A stretch of 29,471 bases of DNA from DAOQAK01 sp043801235 (GTDB lineage Bacteria > Bacteroidota > Bacteroidia > Bacteroidales > CG2-30-32-10). Below the pieces are notes generated by a model, which saw only the letters and a program-made list of their open reading frames with translations, was not told the DNA's origin and ran no database searches. Position numbers and translations under genes: made by a program. Every line of letters starts with the position of its first letter. Positions within the stretch are counted from its first letter, which is position 1. Below, piece after piece: positions 14,821-22,616 of the stretch. The stretch covers positions 1 to 29,471 of the forward strand of contig JAZDMF010000314.1 in the NCBI GenBank assembly GCA_043801235.1, in the 5' to 3' direction.

Positions 14821-16106
14821 TGGAAAATAAAATAAATTTCAAACTGCTGCAGGATGCCGACCTGAAAGGTAAAATTGTGCTTGTCAGGGTTGATCATAAT
14901 GTTGTAAAAAAAGGAATTATTCATGACCCGTACCGTATTGACGCCACTCTGGGAACTTTATTTTATATCATTGCCAAAGGCGGCAAACTTATTTTGATGA
15001 CTCATGTCGGACGGCCGAAAGACAAAAAAACAGATGATATAAAAATCAGCGAAGATTCATCGGTTCACCCCATTGTTGACTACATACAAAACAAACTTCA
15101 TATAAAGCTTGGTGTTCCTGAGTTTCATCTTACCGGCACCAAAGGTTACCTGGGTATTGAAACATCGGTTAACCACATGATCCGCGATCTGAAAGAAGAT
15201 AAAATCGACGGCATCTACCTTCCGAATACTCGCTGGTTCGGAGGTGAAGAAGCCAAAGGTGAAGACGGTGACAGGTTTGCATATCAGCTTGCGGGGCTTG
15301 CTGATATTTTTGTCAATGATGCTTTTGGCTCATGGCAGCCTCATGCCTCAACAGTTACTGTTACCAAGTATCTGCCTTCGTATGCCGGTTTCCTGATGCA
15401 GAAGGAATTGCTGAACCTTGACAGGATCTATCAGCCTGAACGTCCTTTCGTTTCTGTAGTAGCCGGTGCCAAATTTGACACCAAAATCGATTCATTGAAC
15501 GCGTTGCTGAAAGTGTCAGACAGTCTTGTGCTCGGCGGGGTTATTTATAATGCATACCTCTGCGCAAAATACGGAATAGAAATAAAGGGCATTGAAGCCG
15601 AAGACATGGAACATGCAAAAGCTTTCGTTAATTTTGCGAAAAAATATCCCGGAAAACTTGTCGAACTTCCGTACATAATAGAATCAGATACAATGGAAGG
15701 TCGTATCGATGGCAAATTCCGAACACTCGATATACGCAGAATTAAATCAGGAACGAAATTGAATTATATTCTTGACGTAGCCAAAGAATCTTTTCATGAA
15801 AAGGATGTGAATGATGTTTTTCATTCGGCAAAAACAGTTTTTGTAAATGCAGTTATGGGTTACACTCCTTATTTTAATGAAGGCACAATAGCTCTCGATG
15901 AACTTATTGACAACAACCTCGAAGCTGTAAAACTTTATGGCGGCGGCGACACCATGCAGGAATTGAAACGTTTGTTGCCCGGATTATATATCGTAGCTCT
16001 TGATGACCCTAAGTATTATATTTTCACTGGAGGCGGTGCCGTTCTGAAAGCTATTCAGGAGGGAACATATTACGGGCTTGAACCTGTGAAAGCTTTATGC
16101 AAGTAA
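14820..16106 (+). CDS. pgk: Divergent phosphoglycerate kinase
   Basis: A 428-residue PGK-fold protein. Normal PGK catalyses 1,3-bisphosphoglycerate plus ADP to 3-phosphoglycerate plus ATP. Preserved positions include RVDxN (Asp25, Asn27), Arg39 in DPYRID, His62 and Arg65 in THVGRPKD, Arg138 in NTRW, VNDAFG, Lys218 and Lys222 in GAKFDTKI, GGGDT at 374-378 and TGGGA. Changes from the canonical enzyme are marked: DFN is DHN; the substrate loop AHRAHAS is shortened to SWQPHAS (171-177), losing the Arg that contacts 3-phosphoglycerate; and WNGPxG is VNAVMG (342-347). It may be a functional divergent PGK or a paralogue with another substrate. No other pgk is visible here, so the symbol is provisional. 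Confidence 0.8.
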   Translation: MENKINFKLLQDADLKGKIVLVRVDHNVVKKGIIHDPYRIDATLGTLFYIIAKGGKLILMTHVGRPKDKKTDDIKISEDSSVHPIVDYIQNKLHIKLGVPEFHLTGTKGYLGIETSVNHMIRDLKEDKIDGIYLPNTRWFGGEEAKGEDGDRFAYQLAGLADIFVNDAFGSWQPHASTVTVTKYLPSYAGFLMQKELLNLDRIYQPERPFVSVVAGAKFDTKIDSLNALLKVSDSLVLGGVIYNAYLCAKYGIEIKGIEAEDMEHAKAFVNFAKKYPGKLVELPYIIESDTMEGRIDGKFRTLDIRRIKSGTKLNYILDVAKESFHEKDVNDVFHSAKTVFVNAVMGYTPYFNEGTIALDELIDNNLEAVKLYGGGDTMQELKRLLPGLYIVALDDPKYYIFTGGGAVLKAIQEGTYYGLEPVKALCK

Positions 16107-16112
16107 AAACTA

Positions 16113-16221
16113 TTCTGTGAAACTCTGTGATTTTTTAACCGCAGTGATCTCTGTGTTTAAAATTTAATTGTACAATTTTTTAACACAGAGTACACGGAGA
16201 ATACACAGAGTTACACAGAGG
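16113..16221. repeat. CTCTGTG/CACAGAG palindromic repeat, copy 1
   Basis: CTGTGAAACTCTGTGA on the left is mirrored by ACACAGAGTTACACAGAG on the right. The centre TTTAATTGTACAATTTTTTA holds the palindrome AATTGTACAATT. The element fills the gap between pgk and the hydrolase gene. A similar copy in the same orientation lies at 20781-20890, and a half copy at 24911-24955. Confidence 0.8.
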
Positions 16222-16233
16222 AAATCATAAATA

Positions 16234-17643
16234 ATGAGAACCTTTTTCAAAGCAGTTACTTTATTTTTTTTATTTGAAACTTTATTTGTTTCTTGTTCCT
16301 CAAAACACAGGCATCATTCCAATGATTCTGACACTTCGTTTGTAAAAGGAAAGGTTACTGAATTGATAAAATGCCGTTATGACGCTACCCAAAGTTATGC
16401 ATTGTATCTTCCCGCAAGCTATGATAAAAACAAAAAATGGCCAATCGTTTACATGTTCGATCCTCACGGAAAAGGTTCTTTGCCTTTAAAAAAATACAGC
16501 AGCATCGCTGAAAAATTCGGATATATTCTGATCGGATCAAATAATTCGAAGAACGGACTTTCCATGAATATGATAAAAATAATTTTTGACACCCTTTATT
16601 CTGATTCACACAGAAAATTCAGCATTGATGACATGGCTGTGTATGCTGCAGGATTTTCAGGCGGTTCGAGGGTTGCAAGCAACCTGGCTACATACGGTAA
16701 AATCAAATCGGTCATAGGTTGCGGGGCAGCTATGAGCAGTACCGATGCTAATTCCGCAAACAAATTCGGCTATTTCGGTATTGTTGGAAACGAAGATTTT
16801 AATCTTACAGAAATGCTGGCAATAAAAGATGTTCTTGATAAAACCGCAACGCCTCATTGCTTTACTATTTTCAACGGCAAACACGAATGGCCTCCCGATA
16901 GCGTGATGCAACAAGCATTTCTGTGGACTGACATACAGGCTATGAAGAAAAAAATAAAAGATGCAGATTATTCTATTGCCGATACTTTTTATTATAAATG
17001 GACAAAAGAATTTGAACAAATAAAAACCACAGATCAATATGACGCATATTTACTTTGTGAAAAAATAATCAGCTTCTTCGATGGAATTAAAGACGTAACA
17101 ACATTCAAAACAATTTTAGAAGAATTGAAGAAAAATGCAACCGTCATAACTGCCATTGAGAAACAAAAAATCATTTCAGTAAAGGAATCCTTGTTGCGGG
17201 CAGAGTATACTGTAGCCATGAATGATAAAGATACTACATGGTGGAAGCAGCAGGTAGCGATGATCAATCAGCAGATAAAAAAGGCTTCCGAAAAATCAAC
17301 AGCGCAAATGTATAAGCGGATATTGAATTATTTAAGTCTCGTCGCTTATATGAATGCAAGCAGTACTATCAAGGCAAACAATTTTGATACGGCATTTAAG
17401 TATGTTGAAATTTATTCGCTTGTCGATCCCGGTAATCCGGAACACGCATATCTTAAAGCTTCACTTCTGATGAAAAAGGGAAAACTTTCCGATGCACTGG
17501 CTTCGCTTGAAAATGCCGCACAGCTTGGCTTTGCCGAATCCGACAGGCTGGAAAGAGATACTGTTATGGACCGTTTGCGTTCACTGGAAAAATATTCGGA
17601 AATTCTTGACTCAATAAAAAGCAACGTTGATAAGGAAAAATGA
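16234..17643 (+). CDS. Lipoprotein alpha/beta hydrolase with C-terminal helical repeats
   Basis: A 469-residue protein with lipobox VSC (Cys21). Residues about 40-235 form an alpha/beta-hydrolase of the esterase/PHB-depolymerase-like type: YALYLPASYD, oxyanion-hole candidate DPHGKG (76-81), nucleophile Ser142 in GFSGGS, probable acid Asp188 (GNEDF) and His217 in NGKHEWPP. The C-terminal half is helical and ends in TPR-like pairs (FDTAFKYVEIYSLVDPGNPE, then ALASLENAAQLGF). Substrate is unknown; an ester or peptide on the outer surface is plausible. Its stop overlaps the start of the nitroreductase gene (ATGA), so the two are translationally coupled. Confidence 0.85.
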   Translation: MRTFFKAVTLFFLFETLFVSCSSKHRHHSNDSDTSFVKGKVTELIKCRYDATQSYALYLPASYDKNKKWPIVYMFDPHGKGSLPLKKYSSIAEKFGYILIGSNNSKNGLSMNMIKIIFDTLYSDSHRKFSIDDMAVYAAGFSGGSRVASNLATYGKIKSVIGCGAAMSSTDANSANKFGYFGIVGNEDFNLTEMLAIKDVLDKTATPHCFTIFNGKHEWPPDSVMQQAFLWTDIQAMKKKIKDADYSIADTFYYKWTKEFEQIKTTDQYDAYLLCEKIISFFDGIKDVTTFKTILEELKKNATVITAIEKQKIISVKESLLRAEYTVAMNDKDTTWWKQQVAMINQQIKKASEKSTAQMYKRILNYLSLVAYMNASSTIKANNFDTAFKYVEIYSLVDPGNPEHAYLKASLLMKKGKLSDALASLENAAQLGFAESDRLERDTVMDRLRSLEKYSEILDSIKSNVDKEK

Positions 17644-18179
17644 AATTTATTGAACTGATACAGAAACGGCAAAGCGTCAGAAAATATTCCGGCAAAATTG
17701 TCGAAAAAGAAAAAATAGTACGCTGTATTGAAGCTGCACGTATGGCACCTTCTGCATGCAATGCACAACCATGGAAATACATTGTGATTGATGATCCCGA
17801 ACTCAAAAATAAAGTTGCCAGAGAAACTTACAGCACGATAGCCCCTTTTAATAAATTCGCACTTCAGGCGTCCGTTATTGTTGCAATAGTAATGGAAAAA
17901 CCCAATTTCCTTTCACAGTTCGGAGGCAGGGTAAAAGATAAGGATTTTTACCTGATTGACATTGGTATCACTGCTGAGCATTTTTGCCTGCAGGCAGCTG
18001 AAGAAAGACTGGGAACCTGCATGATAGGATGGTTCAACGAAAAAACCGTGATTAAACTTCTCGGCATTCCCACCGGGAAAAGAATTGGATTATTGATTAC
18101 CGTCGGTTATGCTGCCGATGAACCCCGGCAGAAAAAACGAAAAGACTTTTCCGATATGAGCAGTTATAATGAATATTAA
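17640..18179 (+). CDS. Nitroreductase family flavoprotein
   Basis: A 179-residue FMN-dependent oxidoreductase of the nitroreductase fold, short form. FMN phosphate-binding residues appear at the N-terminus (QKRQSVRKYS, with Arg10, Ser12, Arg14), followed by MAPSACNAQPW, which is typical for the family, and the C-terminal segment GKRIGLLITVGYAADEPRQKKRK. No signal peptide, so cytoplasmic. Such enzymes reduce nitro compounds, quinones or enones with NAD(P)H; the physiological substrate cannot be told. It is coupled by overlap to the hydrolase lipoprotein upstream, an unusual pairing of an exported and a cytoplasmic enzyme. Confidence 0.92.
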   Translation: MKFIELIQKRQSVRKYSGKIVEKEKIVRCIEAARMAPSACNAQPWKYIVIDDPELKNKVARETYSTIAPFNKFALQASVIVAIVMEKPNFLSQFGGRVKDKDFYLIDIGITAEHFCLQAAEERLGTCMIGWFNEKTVIKLLGIPTGKRIGLLITVGYAADEPRQKKRKDFSDMSSYNEY

Positions 18180-18246
18180 TTTTTATATAAACACAGGCAA
18201 CCATAACGCTATTTTTCTCATCTTTGGTATTATAAATCCATTTTAT

Positions 18247-20772
18247 ATGAAACATAAAATACTCTTTGTAATTTTTACTTTTGCAATATATGTTTATTCG
18301 GCCCATGCACAAGTGGTAATAAATGAGTACTCATGCTCTAACCTTAGCCAATTTGTTGATAACAACAGCGAATACGAAGACTGGATAGAGTTGTACAATA
18401 ATTCTGCTTCAGCTGTTAACCTGACTGGATATTATATAAGCGATGATTCCCTGGAAAACACCAAATGGCCTATCCCTTCCGGAATTACAATCGCAGCATA
18501 CGGATATCAGCGTTTCTGGGCTTCGGGACGCGATATGGTAACAGGAACAAATTATCATACGAACTTTAAACTCACACAGACAAAAAACAATAATGAATTT
18601 ATTACTTTTTCCAACCCTTCAGCAGTGATTATCGATCAGAAAGAGATTAATCAGAGAACACAGGTTGGCCATTCCATAGGCCGTACAACAAACGGTGATA
18701 CCACATGGAGCATATTTACCACTCCAACACCCAAGGCGAGCAATAATTCATCCACTCCTTATGTCGATTATGCAACAAAGCCTCAGGAAAATTTAACTGC
18801 CGGGTTTTATGCCAGCGCTGTAACAGTTACTCTGACAACCAATGAGCCAAGTTCTGTAATTCGTTATACACTTAACGGATCACAGCCCACGGCCGCATCG
18901 ACACTTTATTCGGGACCCATTACTGTTTCAACAACCAAAGTATTAAAAGCAATAACCATCAGCACAGATCCCGCCATTTTACCGAGTTTTATAATATATA
19001 ATACATATTTTATTAATGTTTCACATTCTGTTGTTGTAGTTTCCATTGCAGGCGAACAGGTGGACAATCTGGCAAATGGAGACGGATCATTGGTGCCTGT
19101 GGGCACATTCGAATATTTTGACACACTGCAGCAGCGTAAAGCCAAAACCATGGGCCAGTTCAACAAACACGGCCAGGATTCATGGGCTAACAGTCAGCGC
19201 AGTCTTGATTTTGTGTCACGCGATGAGATGGGATATAATTCCGCAATTAAAGAAAAACTTTTCAATCTTTCGGATCGCGACAGTTACCAGCGTATGATGC
19301 TTCGTGCTGCCGGCGATGACAATTATCCCGCAGATCATAGTTCAGCAAATGAGGGTAGCGCTCACTTGCGCGATGCCTATGTTCACAGCCTTGCCAAAAT
19401 GGGAAGTCTTGATCTTGATGTCCGCATTTCAGAAAAAGCCGTTATTTATCTGAACGGGCAATACTGGGGTGTATATGATCTGAGGGAAAGACCGGATGAT
19501 CATGATTTCACGGATTATTATTACGGACAGGATAAATACAAATTACAATATCTTCTGTATTGGGGCGGACGCTGGGCTGAATACGGCGGACAGCAGGCAA
19601 TGGACGACTGGGATAATTTTTATAATTACATCATGACCCTCAATATGGCAAATCCAACCAATTACCAATATGTTACTGATCGCTTCGATGAAAAGAGCCT
19701 TGTGGATTATGTGCTGGTAAACATGTTCAGTGTTTGCAGCGACTGGCTGAACTGGAATACCGGCTGGTGGCGCGGATTGGACAGCACAGGCGGGCATCTT
19801 AAATGGGGTTATATACTATGGGATAATGACGCAACGTTCGGGCATTACATTAATTATACAGGTATTCCGAACACTACTCCTGACGCCGATCCTTGTGATC
19901 CTGAAACACTTGACGGCAGCTCAGATCCTGAAGGTCACATACAATTACTACTGAAACTAAGGGAAAATCCCGGTTTCAACCAATATTACATTTCCCGGCA
20001 GCTCGACCTGTGGAATACTGTTTTTAGCTGTGATAACATGATCCCGTTTCTCGATAGCGTTGTTGCCATTATCGATCCTGAAATGTCAGATCATGCCATC
20101 CGCTGGTATGGCACTTATTCCGAATGGCAGACAAATGTTCAGCTTCTGCGCGATTTTATTATTCAGCGCTGTACCGCTCTTACCAGCGGCTTTATTGATT
20201 GCTACAGCCTGACCGGTCCGTACGATCTTACATTGAACGCTGTTCCGGCAAACGGAGGAAATATATTATTGAATTCTTTGCTGATTACACAGTATCCATG
20301 GACAGGAACATACTTCGGAGGAATAGAAAACAAACTTGAGGTACAACCCGCCTGGGGTTATGAGTTCACAAACTGGTCATCTGATTTCACTGCATTCGTT
20401 CCCGGTTCCACTGCTGACAGCGTAGCTATTACTCTTGCGACCTCAGATACTATCACTGCTCATTTTCTTTATACAGATATTCCGGAGTTGGCTTTGAGCA
20501 ATCCCACAGTATCAGCATATCCAACAATATTCAGTGGTGCCACGGTCATTGATTTTAATCTTCCTGATGAGTCACAGGTATCTCTCAAACTGTATTCTCT
20601 CCAGGGACAGGAAATAATCACAATAATTGATCCTGATAAAATTATGCAGCAGGGGCATTATGAATATGAGATAAATCTTAGCAGTACTTCTCTTCTAGCA
20701 GGTATGTATATAGCTGATTTTATTGCCGGAAATTACAGGCAATGCATCAAGCTGATATATTCTCCGCAGTAA
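18247..20772 (+). CDS. CotH/lamin-tail surface protein with T9SS sorting domain
   Basis: I chose the ATG at 18247, which starts a clear signal peptide (MKHKILFVIF to SAHAQ), not the in-frame ATG at 18169 inside the nitroreductase gene. The 841-residue product has, in order: a lamin-tail domain (about 22-165, VVINEYSCSN, then YEDWIELYN); a chitobiase C-terminal-like beta domain (about 182-250, SSVIRYTLNGSQPTAASTLY); a CotH kinase-like domain (about 260-655, with VYLNGQYWGVYDLRERPD-like sequence and WDNDATFG, Asp526/Asp528); an InlB-like beta repeat (TLNAVPANGGNILLN); and a C-terminal type IX sorting domain (about 755-840). CotH homologues phosphorylate proteins or act as spore-coat or scaffold factors. 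Here the protein should be exported by T9SS and surface-bound or released; its target is unknown. Confidence 0.9.
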   Translation: MKHKILFVIFTFAIYVYSAHAQVVINEYSCSNLSQFVDNNSEYEDWIELYNNSASAVNLTGYYISDDSLENTKWPIPSGITIAAYGYQRFWASGRDMVTGTNYHTNFKLTQTKNNNEFITFSNPSAVIIDQKEINQRTQVGHSIGRTTNGDTTWSIFTTPTPKASNNSSTPYVDYATKPQENLTAGFYASAVTVTLTTNEPSSVIRYTLNGSQPTAASTLYSGPITVSTTKVLKAITISTDPAILPSFIIYNTYFINVSHSVVVVSIAGEQVDNLANGDGSLVPVGTFEYFDTLQQRKAKTMGQFNKHGQDSWANSQRSLDFVSRDEMGYNSAIKEKLFNLSDRDSYQRMMLRAAGDDNYPADHSSANEGSAHLRDAYVHSLAKMGSLDLDVRISEKAVIYLNGQYWGVYDLRERPDDHDFTDYYYGQDKYKLQYLLYWGGRWAEYGGQQAMDDWDNFYNYIMTLNMANPTNYQYVTDRFDEKSLVDYVLVNMFSVCSDWLNWNTGWWRGLDSTGGHLKWGYILWDNDATFGHYINYTGIPNTTPDADPCDPETLDGSSDPEGHIQLLLKLRENPGFNQYYISRQLDLWNTVFSCDNMIPFLDSVVAIIDPEMSDHAIRWYGTYSEWQTNVQLLRDFIIQRCTALTSGFIDCYSLTGPYDLTLNAVPANGGNILLNSLLITQYPWTGTYFGGIENKLEVQPAWGYEFTNWSSDFTAFVPGSTADSVAITLATSDTITAHFLYTDIPELALSNPTVSAYPTIFSGATVIDFNLPDESQVSLKLYSLQGQEIITIIDPDKIMQQGHYEYEINLSSTSLLAGMYIADFIAGNYRQCIKLIYSPQ

Positions 20773-20780
20773 TTCTACGC

Positions 20781-20890
20781 CTCTCTGTGCAACTCTGTGA
20801 TTTTTTTTCTCTGTGATCTCTGTGTTAAATTTTTTAATTGTACAATCTTAAACACAGAGAGCACAGAGTTAACAGAGATACACGGAGAAA
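20781..20890. repeat. CTCTGTG/CACAGAG palindromic repeat, copy 2
   Basis: Left CTCTGTGCAACTCTGTGA, centre TTTTAATTGTACAATCTTAA, right ACACAGAGAGCACAGAG and further CAGAG words. It aligns along its length with copy 1 at 16113-16221 in the same orientation. It lies between the convergent CotH and secreted-protein genes and may act as a two-way terminator. Confidence 0.8.
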
Positions 20891-20916
20891 TTATTCGTTA
20901 AAGAATTTTAAAGCAA

Positions 20917-21594
20917 TTATTGAGCAGATATTTCAGAGAGTGTTCGGGAAATTTTTAATCCGTTAAGTTTTATTGCTGCACCGATCTGCACAATAAAGCT
21001 GCCTTCGAATTTTTCATCTTTCATGCTTGTAATGACAATGCGGTAAAGACCCGCTTCAAGTTTTTTGTATGGCTGTAATGTATCACTGACTATTCTGAAA
21101 AGAGCATTGTTATTTTTGCCGGAAGGTTGTGCAAATAATTCATCGTTATCGTCATTGCCGCCTAGCATAATCCATTCATTTTTAAAAGAATCTTTTTCTG
21201 TTGAATCATTAATGCTTACCTGGCGTTCAAGCGCTATCCAGGGATCAAACCAGTTTCCGTTTGTTTTTCGGTATTCATAATATTCTTTTTCGACGACATC
21301 ACCTTTGTCAGGAAAAATAACAGGAGAGACGGGTGACATTAATCTTATCCCGATTTCTTCAGTTTCCTGCGGGAGAAAAAAATACAGGTAATAAAAGTTT
21401 TTTCCGGCAGCTGTATCCGACACTTTCCATGTTGAATCAATGAAACCAAAATAGCATTTTGAATCAGAATAAGGGTAGCGTAAGTCTTGTCCGTTGCGTT
21501 CCGTTTTGCCCAGCTCGGCACCAAAAACATTCAGCCTTTGCGTTTGAGCTTCAGCATAAATGAATGATAATAATATGAATATAAAAATCCTCAT
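20917..21594 (-). CDS. Secreted protein of unknown function
   Basis: I prefer the ATG at 21594, which gives a compact signal peptide (MRIFIFILLSFIYAEAQ); an in-frame ATG at 21657 would add 21 residues that run into the promoter region of the divergent gene. The mature part (about 205 residues) contains a strand-rich region with FYYLYFFLPQETEEIGIRL and a final stretch LYRIVITSMKDEKFEGSFIVQIG that looks like a beta-sandwich edge. The family was not recognised. It is monocistronic, convergent with the CotH gene and divergent from the SRAP gene, with a promoter visible 17 bases upstream of this start. Confidence 0.75.
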   Translation of the reverse strand: MRIFIFILLSFIYAEAQTQRLNVFGAELGKTERNGQDLRYPYSDSKCYFGFIDSTWKVSDTAAGKNFYYLYFFLPQETEEIGIRLMSPVSPVIFPDKGDVVEKEYYEYRKTNGNWFDPWIALERQVSINDSTEKDSFKNEWIMLGGNDDNDELFAQPSGKNNNALFRIVSDTLQPYKKLEAGLYRIVITSMKDEKFEGSFIVQIGAAIKLNGLKISRTLSEISAQ

Positions 21595-21611
21595 AGAGCA
21601 AGAGTGCAATT

Positions 21612-21640
21612 CAAAAATACAAAAAGCGGACCATAAACAA
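21612..21640 (-). promoter_or_regulatory. Bacteroidota-type promoter for the secreted protein gene
   Basis: On the minus strand, TTG (plus 21638-21640), an 18-bp spacer and TATTTTTG (plus 21612-21619) lie 17 bases before the ATG at 21594. The -7 match is full and the spacer is one base short of typical. It also supports the downstream start choice. Confidence 0.5.
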
Positions 21641-21664
21641 TTAATTATATTTTTCAAATTGCCT

Positions 21665-21672
21665 TATATTTG
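21665..21672 (+). promoter_or_regulatory. -7 element for the SRAP gene
   Basis: TATATTTG matches TAnnTTTG and ends 17 bases before the ATG at 21690. No TTG at the expected -33 place was found. Confidence 0.4.
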
Positions 21673-21689
21673 TATTTAATCCTGAAAAA

Positions 21690-22343
21690 ATGTGCGGACG
21701 TTTTTCATTTGCATTGACCGATAAAATCATTGAAGAACACTTTGATGTGGACATTGAAGATTATGATTTCATTCCGAATTATAACTGTGCCCCATCGCAG
21801 AATCTTGCCGTGATCACCAATGAAAGTCATAGAAGATTCAGCTATTTTAAATGGGGCATGGTTCCTTTCTGGGCTAAAGTTTCATCTGTCGGAAATAAAA
21901 TGATAAACGCTAAGGCGGAAACCATTTTTGAAAAACCTGCTTTTCGTAATGCCATAAAAAGCAGACGCTGCTTAATTCCCGCTGACAGTTTTTACGAATG
22001 GAAAAAGGGTAAGGAAAAAATTCCTTATCGTATTATGATGAAAGATGAATCGCCTTTTTCTATGGCCGGAATTTGGGAAACATGGAATGATGCTGAAGGA
22101 AAACCTCTTTTTACATTTTCTGTAATTACCACTGAAGCAAACAGTTTTATCAAAGACATCCATCTGCGGATGCCCGTTATTCTTAGTGCGACAGATGAAA
22201 AAAAATGGCTTACCACAAGTTGTTCAGATAAAATAATTTCTATGATGAAGCCTTATCCATCAGAATTAATGATTGCTTATCCCATTTCAAAACTTGTGAA
22301 TTCGCCTGTAAATAATTCAGCGGAAATACACAAAGGGGTTTAG
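21690..22343 (+). CDS. SRAP domain protein (YedK/HMCES family)
   Basis: A 217-residue SOS-response-associated protein that, in characterised members, forms a protective thiazolidine crosslink with abasic sites in single-stranded DNA. All key residues are seen: Cys2 exposed after Met removal (MCGRFSF), Asn73 in MINAKAET, Glu103 in SFYEWKK and His158 in HLRMPVIL, at nearly the same numbers as in E. coli YedK. Other marks are YNCAPSQ, KWGMVPFW and CLIPADSFYEW. It is transcribed alone. The UmuD-like protein at 25096-25545 is a second SOS-type gene in the neighbourhood, although they are not one operon. Confidence 0.95.
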   Translation: MCGRFSFALTDKIIEEHFDVDIEDYDFIPNYNCAPSQNLAVITNESHRRFSYFKWGMVPFWAKVSSVGNKMINAKAETIFEKPAFRNAIKSRRCLIPADSFYEWKKGKEKIPYRIMMKDESPFSMAGIWETWNDAEGKPLFTFSVITTEANSFIKDIHLRMPVILSATDEKKWLTTSCSDKIISMMKPYPSELMIAYPISKLVNSPVNNSAEIHKGV

Positions 22344-22410
22344 TACTATTCAACGTTTTTGGGGAGTCTGTCTTCGATAAACTACCATTGACGTATTTTC
22401 CTAATTTGCT

Positions 22411-22468
22411 AATATTGAATAAAATAAATATCGAACACCGAATAATGAATTTTGAATAATGAACTTAG
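22411..22468. repeat. AATATCGAACACCGAATAATGAA word repeat
   Basis: The gap between the SRAP gene and the next minus-strand gene (22344-22616) contains AATATTGAATAAAATAAATA, then TCGAACACCGAATAATGAA and TTTTGAATAATGAAC. This is a low-complexity stretch in which GAATAATGAA occurs twice. It has no coding potential. Related words are found at about 24966-24998. Confidence 0.55.
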
Positions 22469-22616
22469 ATTTTTACGTCATTCCATATTGCTTTTTTGTA
22501 AAAGATTATTCCTCAGACAGACGTGCATAGGGATAAATAACAACACTGTACATTGCCCATACTTTTTTCATTAAATTCCAACCTGTCAGGCTGAGTTAAT
22601 CGAAGCCTGACTTACT

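Noticed and set aside
16113..16221. CACAGAG repeats as a CRISPR array
   Set aside because: The units have no constant-length spacers, the words are degenerate and arranged as a palindrome, and no cas gene is nearby.
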